64,000 nucleotides of DNA, from the NCBI GenBank assembly GCA_949357655.1, contig CASHTG010000003.1, forward strand, positions 806,001-870,000, written 5' to 3'. Position numbers and translations under genes: made by a program. Numbering within the stretch: the stretch's first letter is position 1; each line of letters opens with the position of its first letter. Under the pieces are notes generated by a model, which saw only the letters and a program-made list of their open reading frames with translations, was not told the origin of the DNA and searched no databases. The DNA comes from Parascedosporium putredinis (taxonomy: Eukaryota; Ascomycota; Sordariomycetes; Microascales; Microascaceae). This document shows positions 47,566-59,168 of this stretch, piece by piece.

Positions 47566-49568
47566 ATGCCGTCAACCTACCGGCAGAAGACCACGTCTAT
47601 CACCCTCAAGGTGATTAACCGCCGGGCCCCAGCGGCTCGACCGCCAACACCGGACCTGTCCGGTGATGAAGGCTACTCGGCCCTCGAAGACCTCAGCGAC
47701 ACTGATGATGAGGACGAGGAAAATGTTGACGCGGCCGAGGAGGAGCACCTAATGCATGCTGCCAAGAGCAAGAGCAAGATCAGCCGCCACTCCCTCGGCC
47801 CATGTCCTCGGATGAGGAATATGCCGACGAAGAAGAACAGGATGAACAGGATGACCAGGATGAAGAAGAGGAAGTAGAGGAGCCAATTGATGATGACGAC
47901 GACGGTTACGTTGAAGACGACGAGGAGGACGAGAACGCTGTCGACGATGAGGATGAGGACAATGACCTGCTTCTCAGGGATGAGACCAAAGTTGAAGGCG
48001 GGGATGTGGATGAGAGTGCCAGCTGGAACGGTGTTTCCACGGACGACTCGGATGCCGAGGGCGGATTGGATTCCGCCTTTGCCGCAATCCACCGTCAAGG
48101 CGGGCAGGCTGAGCGTCACGTCCGCTTTGCCAATGTCCCGGACTCGGATTCGGACTCGACCGACACGGACGAGGATCATGCAGACATGTTTCCCGACATC
48201 TTTGTCGATCAGAGCACCCTCGATCCTGCCATCCGCCGCGAGATTGACCGTGACCCGGATGAGTCGTCGGGCTCCGGCGGGTCATTCTGGGATATTCACG
48301 GCACCTATGACTATAGCACTGCCGATTCCGATGGGGAGGTGTATCGAGCTCGCCCCGCCGATGCGGAAAACACCCCCATGGCAACTCCTATCGCCGCGCT
48401 GCCTCTCGTTCCCCAGCTGGACTTGGCTTCCGTAATGTCAACCCCGACCCGTGCCGTTGAGCTGGCCGTAGATCTCGACGGCTACGAGAGTGAGTTTTGC
48501 CGTCCCCCAATGCAAGATAAGAGATGGGAGTGGAAGGGGGTGAACGCGATTCTCTCCGCTCACCCTGCCTGCCCCCTCGCCCCGATATTCTCTCTTGTCT
48601 TGACCTCGGTGCTAATAACTTTCTTCAGCGGACGGAGATACAACGGAAGAAGATATTCCCGAGCCTATTGTGAGGAAGAAGTCGCGCCGGCCGGATCCTG
48701 TAGACGATGACTCGGACTCGGACTGCACGCCTGTCAAGTCTAAGAAAGGGAAGCCTCGCGTGGGTCGGTTTAACCTTGACAAGTCTGACAAGAAGCCGAT
48801 TGCCGTTCTTAATCCAATCACCAAGAAGATGATGATTTTCACACCTCACAAGCACCGGCAGCTTGATCTCTCCCCTGAGCAGTTCAACTTCTCTTTCTTC
48901 AGCCATGCCGAGATGTCCTCCCCGGCTGTCAACAACGCTTCCACCTTCATGCTGAATGCCATGTTCTCCTCTGGTACATTTGGAGACTTTGTCAATGGAC
49001 ACGGCATCACTGACGTCGACGCCCTGCTCCAATCTGCCCTCTTGTCAGAGGCGAACACCATTGACGACAGTCTTGACTCGGATCTCGGGCTGGACGGTGA
49101 TGATGGGGAGAAGGCTCTAGATATCAACGACTTCATCACCTTTGCAGCGGGCGGCGTGTCGGATAGTGAGATGGACCAGGACTGGCACACGGATATCAAC
49201 TCAACCCCGGGCGGACCTGGGGCTACCAGCGACGTTGACATGCTCAGCCACGTCTCCTCGGCCACCGTCGGTGCTTTCCGACAGAACCAAATCACGCAGC
49301 AGCTCATCCTGAGCAACAAGGCAAGCCAGGACTCGCTGGCGTTCAGCGGTCCCTTCAACGATACGGCGCTTCGTGGCCTCAAATCGGATAGGCTCGCCAC
49401 GGCTGCCGTTCCCTTAACCCCAGTGCGCAGGAGGCGCAAGAGCTCTATCCACGAACCCCTACCAGTCCCCTCGAAACGATATCTCAGAAGCGAAAGGCGT
49501 CTGGCGATCATGACATTAGTCACAAGCGACATCGGAGCATATCAGACATGGCACTGCTACATGTATAA
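47566..49568 (+). CDS. Acidic, largely disordered fungal protein of unknown function
   Basis: Two exons, 47566-48489 and 48629-49568, encoding about 620 residues. After MPSTYRQKTTSITLKVINRR comes a long Asp/Glu-rich region (47,650-48,350). A moderately conserved-looking middle follows (QAERHVRFANVPDSDSDS, GSFWDIHGTYDYS, AVDLDGYE), then the splice into TDGDTTEEDIPEPIV. The most distinctive block is KPIAVLNPITKKMMIFTPH followed by LDLSPEQFNFSFF and MLNAMFSSGTFGDF. The C-terminus is basic and Ser-rich (SQKRKASGDHDISHKRHRS), stop TAA at 49566-49568. From memory this block occurs in uncharacterised proteins of filamentous ascomycetes; I know no function. A chromatin or transcription role is only suggested by the acidic and basic tracts. 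Single bases are missing at 47799-47801 and 49467-49470. Confidence 0.75.
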
Positions 49569-52479
49569 AAGGAGGCGCAATACCGGCGTATCGGTGAATG
49601 CGGGTAATGATTGTATTCTTCAAGAACGGGAGGACGGCATGATGCCACAGGCATCATCCCTGGCCTCGAGGAAAACAGGAGGGAGTAGGGGATAAAGCCA
49701 GCTTCTCATGACGGACAATGAGCTGTGTGTGTTTTTCTTGTTTTTTTCTTTTCTTCTTGTTGCTATGGCTGCTTGAAACGAGGAACAAAAAGCGTTTTAC
49801 TTTCTTCTCTCTTGTTTTATCTGTTCTAGAGAAATTTCGGGCGGCCAATTTGATATCTTGTTTTTCCCCTGCCTTGCAAGCACAGGTTCCCTCGTTGGTG
49901 ACCTTCTGTAGTTGGCGTGAGATCTATATACCCCGTAGCCTGTATCAGCTCCCGTTGCCTGCCATGCTTACGCGCGTGTCTGTCCATCACGGAAGCATTT
50001 CAATATTTAACTGTACTACCCCTACTACTACATATATATACTCTAGTCGGCTGACCTCTGCGGCAGCAGCAAGTCGACGGTCCTCTTTGTCCCTGTAAGA
50101 GTGATCATAGATGCATTTAGGACATACATCACCATAAGTTTAAGATTACGCGAAAAGGGTCACGGCAAGAATGATGGAACAAGAGTTTCAAAAACGAGAA
50201 GCGTATATTGTATTGTCAATTTTGTCTGATCCGTATCCCAATCTTCTGTTCAGCGTTCTCGTTTTCTAGTGTGCGCAATCCTCCCGCTGGATGAAGAAGA
50301 AAGAAACATGGAGTGCTTGCCCCCATGTTTAAAGAGGGAGGAGGAAGTATAAAAAAACCCTCGCGCCCCGTCCCTTGGAATCCCCGCCCGGGACATCTTG
50401 CACCTTCATCGTCCCTCTATTATCCCCCGAAAAACAACTTCTCCCACGACTATCCCCGTTCCGAAACGCGTAGAGCCGGAGCTAGACGAGTATGGTGGTT
50501 GAGTAAACGTGTTGTAGATGGAGAAAGGCCTCGAGGGGAAGGAAAAGACGCGAGGAAGCAGGAATAGGAGGGGGAGGGAAAGGGGGTAAAAAAAAAAAAA
50601 GGAATTGTTTTTGGTGATTTGTTTTTCATCGAACCATGCAGTTTCCCCAATTCTCCGCCCTATGAGCTCCCAGCTTGCCCACCTCCCTGTTTTTCTTTAT
50701 ATCCGAGTACCTACATCCCCGGAACCGGGCGAATCCCCAGAGCTATTCCATCAACCTGTGATTGTAAGAAGAGCCCCGTGCTAGGGGAAGACGGAATCCG
50801 AGCCGGAGACTTGTGCGTAGGACCCGCGTCGAAAGACGAACAAAAAAAGAAAGGGAAAGGGGGAAAGGAATGGAATAGGGGTGGGAGAAAGGGTACTTTC
50901 GATCCGGGACAAAGGAGATGGGGCCGGATGGAGGACGGCAGCCTTCGGGGAAAGACAAGGGGAGCGGAAGGGCATAAATGGGAAGGTATGCCGGGGCGTG
51001 CCGGGTCAGTCTTTGCACCGCTGGGGAGAAAAGAGGTTCGTCATGCCCCAGTGTTCCAACCCGCTCTCCGATCCCGCGAGCTTCCCCGTGGGATACGTGC
51101 AAAGGGGAACCCCCTTGGTTGCAAATAAAACTTGAAGAAGCAGAAAAGAAAACAGCTCTTCTTAACCCGAAAAAGAAAACGCTTCCCACGCTCCCCGCCA
51201 TGGCATCCGAGCCTGTTTGCAAATTAGACCCCTTCCGTTTCTGGGGGTATCGTCTCTCCCTCCGAGGAACCGACGTTGATCTCCCTGTATGTTGTTTCAA
51301 TCTCGTGCAAAACAAAGAAATCCCATCCCGCCGTGTGGGAACGGGAAAAGGGGATCTTCCTGAGGAGGGGGTGAACCGTCTTCTGCTGCGCGTAAATGCA
51401 CGCTCTCCCTCCAACCCAAAACACGTTGGAGGCTTTGCTTTCCATTATGGGTTCCCCGTCCAGAGGATCCCCGCTTCTCTTTTCGAAAGAGCAGCGGAGC
51501 CGTAAACAAAGAAATGCAAAACAAAACGCCCGCTGTGTAAGCCAGGGGTTGGGAAGAGAGGAGGTGCACGCAGAGAAGAAGATGCCCCGGTTTCCTCCTC
51601 ATCCCCAGTATTATTCCCGTCCATCACAGCAAAGGAAAAAAAGAATAAATCAAGGTGAGCCGTAAACCGAAACCAGAAGAAAACGTGGTTGCTGAAGCCC
51701 TCGAGGAGGGCGAGAGAAAGAGGTCCCAAACCCGGATACCCTTTTCGCAAAAAGTAATGACAAAAAGATGGAATGGAGGGGAGAAGATGTTGTCGAGAGG
51801 GGGAAGTGTCCGGGTCCGAATGATTTCCGATGCGTGTGTGTGTGCGATGTTCGAGCTTCCCCAGAAAACAAATGTTGATCAAAGAAAAATACAAAAAGCC
51901 GAACGGTTTGCTCCAAATGCTTCCTGCCCTTGCTATCGGAAGACGGAGGCCAAAAATTGTTCAAAGGAGCACTCCGCCGCCCAAGGGATCTCTTCTTCCA
52001 CCTTTCCGAGCTTTCCTCCCTGTTTCTTTTTTTTTCCTCATTGTTTTTTTTCCTTGACATCAAAGCAAAAAAAAACAAGGTCGTGATTTCAAAAATCAAA
52101 ACGCCAGACATCCGATGCGGAGATGAGAGTGTAGCGGCCGTGACAGATTAGGTTCGTAAGAAGCTCAAAAAACGCCAAAGCCGTAAAAGCCCTTTCCCTA
52201 AACTTAAGGACGTGAGAGGAATCCATAAACAGCACGGAATAGTCCCTGGAAACAACGAGAGATCCGAGAAATAGCAAGGGGAATCTAATGAAAAAAGATG
52301 CAAAGTAAAAAGAGCAAACAAAAGGTATCAAACCAAAACACACACAAAAGTCAACTTGTCGCTGTGGAAATCATTCGCGGTAGTAAAGGAAAAAAATACA
52401 CCTGTGCCATGTCGCACATGCTTGGAAAGTCTCCAAGGGGATATTGTACAGGAGCAACCACTCAAGATGCGAGAATAGT
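49569..52479. other. Convergent 3' flanks and featureless sequence
   Basis: About 2.9 kb between the acidic-protein stop and the BTB-protein stop. A/T-run-rich sequence is interspersed with purine tracts. Open frames on both strands (the longest 223 codons at 50743-51414, minus) have no motifs and no codon bias like the real genes. Confidence 0.5.
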
Positions 52480-53544
52480 TCAGACAGTCCTCGGGGTTCG
52501 CGAGTTGTTCACCTCGATGACGTCGTCTAGGTGGTTGCACATGGCGACAAACAGGTCGAAGAAGAGCTTGCTTCCGCCTTGCTCCATGGCGGCCTGCATG
52601 GTTCCGCTGCGCTTAAATGTACGGCGGCAGCGGATGATGAGGGCAAGGTAGTGGGCGCGCAGGCGCGAGTCCGAGTCGGGCGTGTGGGCGTACGCGTACG
52701 CCGCCGAGCGCAGGATGGTGCCGACATCAATGCCGGACTGGAGACCCTGCTTCCGGAGGGCGAGGAGCTTGAGCTCGTCGAGGCCGTACCGGTCGGCGGC
52801 GCAGTAGATGACGGTGTCGCGCAAGAGTTCGTCGCCGCAGCTCGAGAGATAGACGGTGGGCTCGACTGCGCGGGGGCCTGCGGCCGAGGACGAGGTGGCG
52901 GTGGTCGCGGCCGTGGAAAACGAGGCGCGGCGCACACTGCCGGGTCGCCCTCCCCTGGTGGCGGAGTTGGGGGAGTTGACGAGGGCGTCCGGGGCAGGGG
53001 AGGGTAGGGGGACCGTTGGTCGGCCGAGTCCTCGAGCTCCCAAGTGTTTCGGTACTTGTTATGGATCAAGCGGGGGTAGTAGTCACCCTTGTAGAGGTAC
53101 TCGAGAACGGCGGAGAAGACCTCGGGTTCCTCGTCCGGGAGGGAGATCCTCTTACCTTGCACGTCGTGAAACTGGCCCCTGCACGCGGCGTCGAAGAAGG
53201 ACGACTGGCAGAGGACATTTTCGTGCGCGGCGAAAAGCCGACCCTCGCGACCGACCGTCAGAGTGACGATGGGCGAGGGGCGAGGAGTGTGCATCCGGGT
53301 AAGCGTGGGCAGCGGCGGCGGCGGACGAGGAAGAACCGGCGCCGTGGTGGCGTCGGCTGCTAGATCCACGCCCGGTGGCGCTGCTACTACCGCCAGCTCC
53401 CCGGGAAAGCTCGTCGCCTCGGCCAAACGACTTTTGCAGCTTCGATAGCTTCTGGGGATCCCGTACGCTGGTGGACTTCTTCAACCTCGCAGCCTTGTCG
53501 ACGCGGGTCTGATCCTGGTTGGACCTGAACGAGCGGCCAAACAT
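52480..53544 (-). CDS. BTB/POZ-domain protein
   Basis: Intronless gene of about 355 residues. The basic N-terminus MFGRSFRSNQDQTRVDK...KLSKLQKSFGRGDELSR passes into a Ser/Ala/Pro-rich linker. The BTB fold then begins: SPIVTLTVGREGRLFAAHE, NVLCQSSFFDAACRGQF, ISLPDEEPEVFSAVLEYLYKGDYYPRL, a Pro/Ser-rich insert, and the end of the fold VIYCAADRYGLDELKLLALRK. A helical tail closes the protein. BTB proteins of this type are often dimerising adaptors for CUL3 ubiquitin ligases, but nothing else here fixes the role. The frame changes within the linker (about 53,430; one base too many or two too few) and at the G-run 53007-53011 (one base missing). The start at 53542-53544 is the first ATG of the N-terminal frame. 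Confidence 0.85.
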
Positions 53545-56500
53545 GACGGCGGTGTGCTTGGGGGTGAGGAGCTGAAGAAGGGACCGGAGGCGCGGGATGG
53601 AACCGCGGAGTCGAAAGGTGAAAGAGGACAGTTTGGGCAGAGCTTTGGCGTGACGGGGCTCTATTAGAAAAGGGCGGGGAGGCCGTAGACGGGAAAGCGG
53701 GGGATTCCCGAGATCTTTTCCCAGAGAGAAGGACGGAAAGACGTTCGCGGAGTCAACCAGACTAAAGCTGCCTTTTCTCCACTACTGACTCTTTCCGTAT
53801 GGTTACCCTCCTCGCTGTTGACGGAAGAAGCGACAGGCCCGCTACAAGAACCGCCTAGTCCTTCTCACTCCAGTTCTACGTCGCAAGCGCCGACACGGTG
53901 GGGCCCGGCCTTGCCCAGGCTTTCGCGACTCCGGGGACGGTTGCTGGAAATATTCCTTGTCAAGAGAGCAAGCGAAAAGGAGCGAAAAAGAGGAACAAAA
54001 ACCCTCGAGGGGTTTCGATAAAAAAGAGGAGAGGGCGAGATCGCGAAGAGGGAAATTGAGCGAGTCGCGATTCGGTCCAAGTTTGGTATCGTTGTGGTGC
54101 GTGCTTTCGGTGTTTCTCTCTCGACGCACGCAGCGTGTGTGCGGGCGGATCTTGAAAAAATACAAAAAGGAGCGGAGGCGGGGTCCGTGAGGAATATCTC
54201 TAGAAGTAAGTTGTCTTCATAAACGAGTGGCTAGGGATATTCCCAAGATGTTCTTTGCGACCTCGACGGTTGTGGTGATGGGGATAGGGAATGGAAAGGG
54301 ATGGAGAAGAAAAGAGGAAGGGGGGGGGAGGGGGCAGGGAGGCAGCAGAGGCCTGGATATATATATCAATCTCCTCTCCTGACTACTCTCCCAATGGTGG
54401 GCAAGAGCAGCGGCGATGTCGCGATGTAATTGGGCTACGGGTATGAGTCGATGCGCGAATCCAATTGGACTTTGGCGACGCACAAGCCCGAAAATCGAAC
54501 GGAAACCAAGGTGAGCGAAACTGGGCAGCCAACCGCAAGGTCTGGTCTTTCACGGCGTCCAAAAAGGTGCGCGAGGAGAGGTGCAGCTCTGCGCAGCGCT
54601 ACAGCAGAGTGCGTGCAGCTAGCAACGCTGGCCTTGCAGCCTGAATTCCTGGGTTCCTGGGTTCCTGGGATCAACCTGTCCAAACAAAGAAACAGAGCCC
54701 AGAAAGAGGAAATACCAGCCCCTCCAGCGAATGTCCACCTTTGGCACTGGGGCGAGTAATAATAGGCAAAAGTGCGAGGGTGGATAGATGTAGAATTGGG
54801 TGGCAATAGGTTCAATGTTGTTAATGCCGGGGCCCGCTAGCGATGGTGGTGGTTGCCGGGATCAAGCCGATAACAGATCCAGCCCAGATGGATGCGGCGC
54901 TTGCGGCTTCGGGGCTTTTTGCCCAACCTCTTAACAACGCCCTTGGTTAACGTGCTCGGTTGGGGTGAAGACGACCTTTGAGATCGCGCCTGCTCTCTCC
55001 TCCCCAGAGAAAAAAAAAGGGAAGGAGCATGTCCGACTCTATATGTACTATGGTATAACTAGAAGTGTCTCTTTCTCTGGGGAGGCCCAATACCGCCGTG
55101 AACTGTGGAGGGTGCGCACCAGACCACATGCCCACCAAGTGATGCAGCCTAGAACACTGGGCGCACACTTGCGTGCTTTGAGTTGATGCCGCCGAGCCAG
55201 GAACGTTGAACCCTCCACGTAGGCCAGCCCAATCTATTGTGATCCTCACATCCCAGAGCCATCAGGCACCATCAAACACTGACGAGGCTCTTGACGTACG
55301 CCAAAGCGCCTCTCAGCCCGCGTGTTCGCTTCTCGGTGTCAGAACCCAATCTTCCTCAAATGTGTGTGTGCGCGTGCGTGTGTTGTGGGTGACAGCTCTC
55401 GCAATTGCGCGCACGGTATAATTCACGCGGGGCATTCGGGGTGAAGAACATTGAGAATTTGGTGGACCAGTCGAGTACAAGACTATGTACACCCACCATC
55501 TAGCCCACCCCTGTCAGCTCTGCAAAAAGTGAACAAACGACCCAAGATTCCGTGGATACGTCACCACGTCATGGGCATTGATCTTCAAGTCTCAATCTCT
55601 TGATATTCCATGACTTTGTTACTCTCCGATGAATCCAGCGCAGCCCGTTCACTTTGTCCTGACAATATTCTCTTGGCCCTTCTCAAAGGTCGTGAACGGT
55701 GTATATTCATCCATGGATACCTTCCTGCTCTTAATAGAGTGGCTTACTCTTTTCGATTCCATCTATTTTCTAGGTCCGCCATCAATCATGTCTCTACTCC
55801 TTCCTTTTTCCTTGTCCTCAAATCAAGTTTCCCTCAATTTCCTCAGTTTCCTTTAGTATTTTTTTCTCCCTCTAGGATCGAGCCTCACAGTGACAGTCCT
55901 TCAGGTACGGTAGGAGGGAGTGGGAATGAGGGAGCTAGGCTTGCCAGTTCCAGTCCAGCTCAAAACCAGACGGTTTCGAGGCCTTTGCTACCAAATCTCA
56001 AATCGGTTAAAGTGCATGCAGCTGTGACGGCCGTGGACGTGCGGCTTGCTTCCAAGGGCATATCCACATTCAGAAAAGCAGCACATCAAAAATTCCCGAA
56101 GGAATATTTCGCCTGTCCAGGCCCGTGATTATGCCCATACGCGCCTCACTCTCTGACTCGTCAGATAGATCCATTAAGATCTGGTTCGCTAGCGGCGTTC
56201 TTTTTCCCATGTACCGGCCGCACATGTTCGTGCACAACCACAGTGTGCAATGGTCGCATCCCCGTTCCAAGACTCGCGATGCTCCCAATTCCCACCCCCT
56301 CTACGCTGTCTTGTCCACCTCGGCCCCATTGATGGTTTTGAATACTCCAGTCCAGTCTAACCAACGCCTCGTTTTCGCGCTCACCCCATCCCCAAGCAAG
56401 GCATATAGGTCAGTGAATACCCTCCATCCTCTCCACCCCACCTAAAGCACCTCCGGCGACTTGCAGCGGGTACCTGGCAGTGCCGCTCACACACACACCG

Positions 56501-57404
56501 AAACCCCAAAATGCCCAACCCGTCGACACCACTCCATCATCGCCCACCCCTCCCCCAGTCATATGTGTCATTTGACCTTAGACCGCACTATACTATGACT
56601 CAACCCACAGCCCCATGGAATTCTAGTTGATTAAACTATCCCCTTCGCCTTCTTCACGACCTCTCCATGGACCTAGGCCCATTTTCCATGTTTTCGAAGA
56701 GAGAGCACGTCCTTGAGCGACACACCAGCCTCTCCACTTGGGAGAAGCTGCCGCGTAGGCCACGCTACGAGTGCAACATGTCCACTTTGAACGTCTTTCT
56801 GAGTGCACAAAATAGCCCACACGGCCCCAGTCCAGACCAGTCTTACCTTTAACTTGGACCCCCTTTTCATCCCTTTTCTCGCTCTTTTCCCTCTTTCCCT
56901 TGTAAATTTGGTTGTTGGTTAGCGAGACGTGACGTGGACGCGGCTAGCGGTAGATTGGATATGGCTTCACTGTACCCCATTCACGCCGATGTGAAGCGGT
57001 AGTCTCACGCGGAACAGATGTCGTATCATTGGGTATACGTACACCTTGGACAAGCACGCAAGGTAAATCCCAGACACAGATGAAAAAGGAGATTTGACTT
57101 GTTGTGAACAACTCCGTATTCTACCGAAGCAGAGTTGTGTAGACAGCGAAAGTTTATGGGACGAGGAAGACCTCTCCGTCCTAAATATCTTGAAATTTGG
57201 ATTGTGCCCAAGCCATGTAAACACAGGCGACTTGACTCCTAAATGACTCCGTCCCATGTACCATATTCGTAAGAATCAAAAGGAAATACAAATGAGAATG
57301 AGAAGAGGAAGAAAAATTGAAAATGACGTGTTCCATGCATCCCACACGAAACCCAACAGACCTCCTTCCCGTCCCCTGCCTCGCAGACACTCGTGCCCAA
57401 TCCA
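53545..57404. other. 3.9-kb region without supported genes
   Basis: BTB-gene promoter on the left and the 3' flank of the SET gene on the right. It contains three tandem copies of TTCCTGGG at 54646-54669 and a GT-rich stretch near 55,360-55,390. The longest open frame (55610-56128, plus) has no motifs. Confidence 0.5.
54646..54669. repeat. TTCCTGGG x3 tandem repeat
   Basis: Three perfect 8-bp copies in intergenic DNA. Confidence 0.85.
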
Positions 57405-59168
57405 TCACAGCTCGTCCTTGCTCATCGCCCTCTTGAGCGCCGCCTGCACAGCCTGCTCCACAAGCTTCTCCTGCTCCTTCTCGCCCACCCCGCTCTCCTT
57501 GGCCACCTTCTTCGCCTTGAGCATCGCCGCCCTCACCGCGTCCAAGACCGCCTCCTCGTCCTCGTCCTCCATCATCTCCTGCCCGCTGCCGCCGCCCGCA
57601 CCCATGCTCTCCTCCGCCGCCTCGCCCGCCTTGGGCTTATAACTCCCGTGGTCCTTGGGCGCCCGGATCAGCTCCTCCAGCCTCGTCACCTCGCTGCTGT
57701 GGGGTCCCGCGATAATGGACCAGTAGTCGCGCGCGATCTTGGCGTACCGGAGCGCCTCCTTGGCGTCGCCCATCTGGTTCGCCGCGTACGCCGCGATTTC
57801 CGCCGTCAGCGGCCGCGGGAGAATCATGCCCTCCTCCCCGTACAGCCGTAGGAGCTTCTTGCACAGCGCCACCACCTGGGCGGCGTCGTCCGAGACCTCG
57901 TTCAGCGCCGCCTTGGCGTTCTTGATGTTGTCGCGCCGCCGGTTGGACTCGCGCCGCGACGCCGTGTCCCCGCAGATGCTGCAGTTGCACTCAAAGTGGA
58001 ACTGCGAGCCTAGGAGGCGGTGGCGGTCCTTGTAGGGGATTTCTTGGAGGCCGTCGACGTAGCTGTACGTGAGCTCTTCGCCGGGCTTGACGTCGCGGAT
58101 GGCGAATACCTCCACGGCGAGCGTTGTGTCGTTGAAGCGGTAGTAGGTGCTGATTGGGAGTGATACCAGGTTAGCAAACCAGTTCCAGACCCCGCCCAAA
58201 AAGATGTAAGAGAGGAATATTGTAATACTTACTTGGGAATGCAGTCGTGGTTCATTTTCTATTCCAGGGAAAGGATTGGTGTTAGTGATGAGTTCTTCTC
58301 AAGAGAAGCAGAAGAGGGAACAAAGAAAGGCGCCCCAAAAGATTTTCATTGCCGTGGGGAGTGAAAAGATAACTAGGCGGAAAGCAGGGGGAGGAAGGGA
58401 GGGCGAGGAAGGGAGGGGAGAAAACACTTACAGCTGCCTCGGGGAAAGTTCCGTATTGCCGGAACCCAGCATATTGCACGCCAAGAGAGTTCATCGCGAC
58501 GAGGTTATCCAGCTCATCCTTGTACTTGCCATCCGACGCCATATCCCGCACCTCTCCGCGACCCGCGTCGGGGAGCTGCAGCAGCGCCATCCAGTTCATG
58601 CGAATCCTCTCCTCGGGCTCGAACACCTCGACGGAATCCCGCGAGATGAGCAGGGCCGGGTAGTCGAGAAAGATGGTCTCGCCCGCCTTGATGGCCTCGG
58701 TGGCGAAGAGGCCGCGGCCGCGATCCTCGGTCAGCTTTTCGACGTACCGGGCGCGGGGAAGAGCTTCTGGAACGAGTAGGGTTCCTGCGCCGCGGCTTCC
58801 GCCGCCGACATGGCCATCGTCGTCCGCTCCATGATGGCCTGGGCGAGGTCGGGCAGGGTGACGAGGCTCAGGCCGCGGCCGCCCATGAAATCGGCATTGG
58901 TAAAGGTGCAGAAGCCGAGCAGGGTCTTCTCGACGGGGTGGATGCAGTAGGGCTCGTGGGTCCACGGTCGGAATGCGTCCGGGTGGCGGGGGCGGGGCGC
59001 GACGTCGTCGAGCTCGCAGACGAGGTCGCCCCGCAGGGCGTGCTCGGCGGGAGGGCTGGTGAACTCCCGGGGTGGGAGGCTCTGGGTTGAGGGTTCGGCG
59101 AGGGCGAGGGGGACGAGGAGGGAGGTGAGGGCTGTGAGGTAAGTGAATGTGGAGCTGAGGATAGCCAT
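57405..59168 (-). CDS. SET-domain protein with N-terminal signal peptide
   Basis: Exons 58432-59168, 58233-58258 and 57405-58149; introns of 173 and 83 nt flank a 26-nt microexon. The N-terminus MAILSSTFTYLTALTSLL ending in LALA-EPS is a clear signal peptide or anchor. A Cys-containing region (LVCELDD, YCIHP, LGFCTF) follows, then the SET domain: RYVEKLTEDRGRGLFATEAI, the microexon-encoded NHDCIPN, LAVEVFAIRDVKPGEELTYSY, and the post-SET-like FECNCSICG cysteines. The C-terminal part is helical and TPR-like (AAYAANQMGDAKEALRYAKI) with a Glu/Lys/Ala-rich end. SET domains usually transfer methyl groups from S-adenosylmethionine to lysines. Fungal relatives are often annotated 'SET domain-containing protein 5'. 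One base is missing at the G-run 58755-58758. Start choice rests on the signal peptide and an upstream TATATAT at 59323-59329. Confidence 0.88.

Noticed and set aside
50743..51414. 223-codon minus-strand open frame
   Set aside because: No domain, low-complexity Ser/Pro/Arg/Phe composition, no introns or codon bias resembling the neighbours.
55610..56128. 172-codon plus-strand open frame
   Set aside because: No motifs, no family resemblance and A/T-rich intergenic composition.
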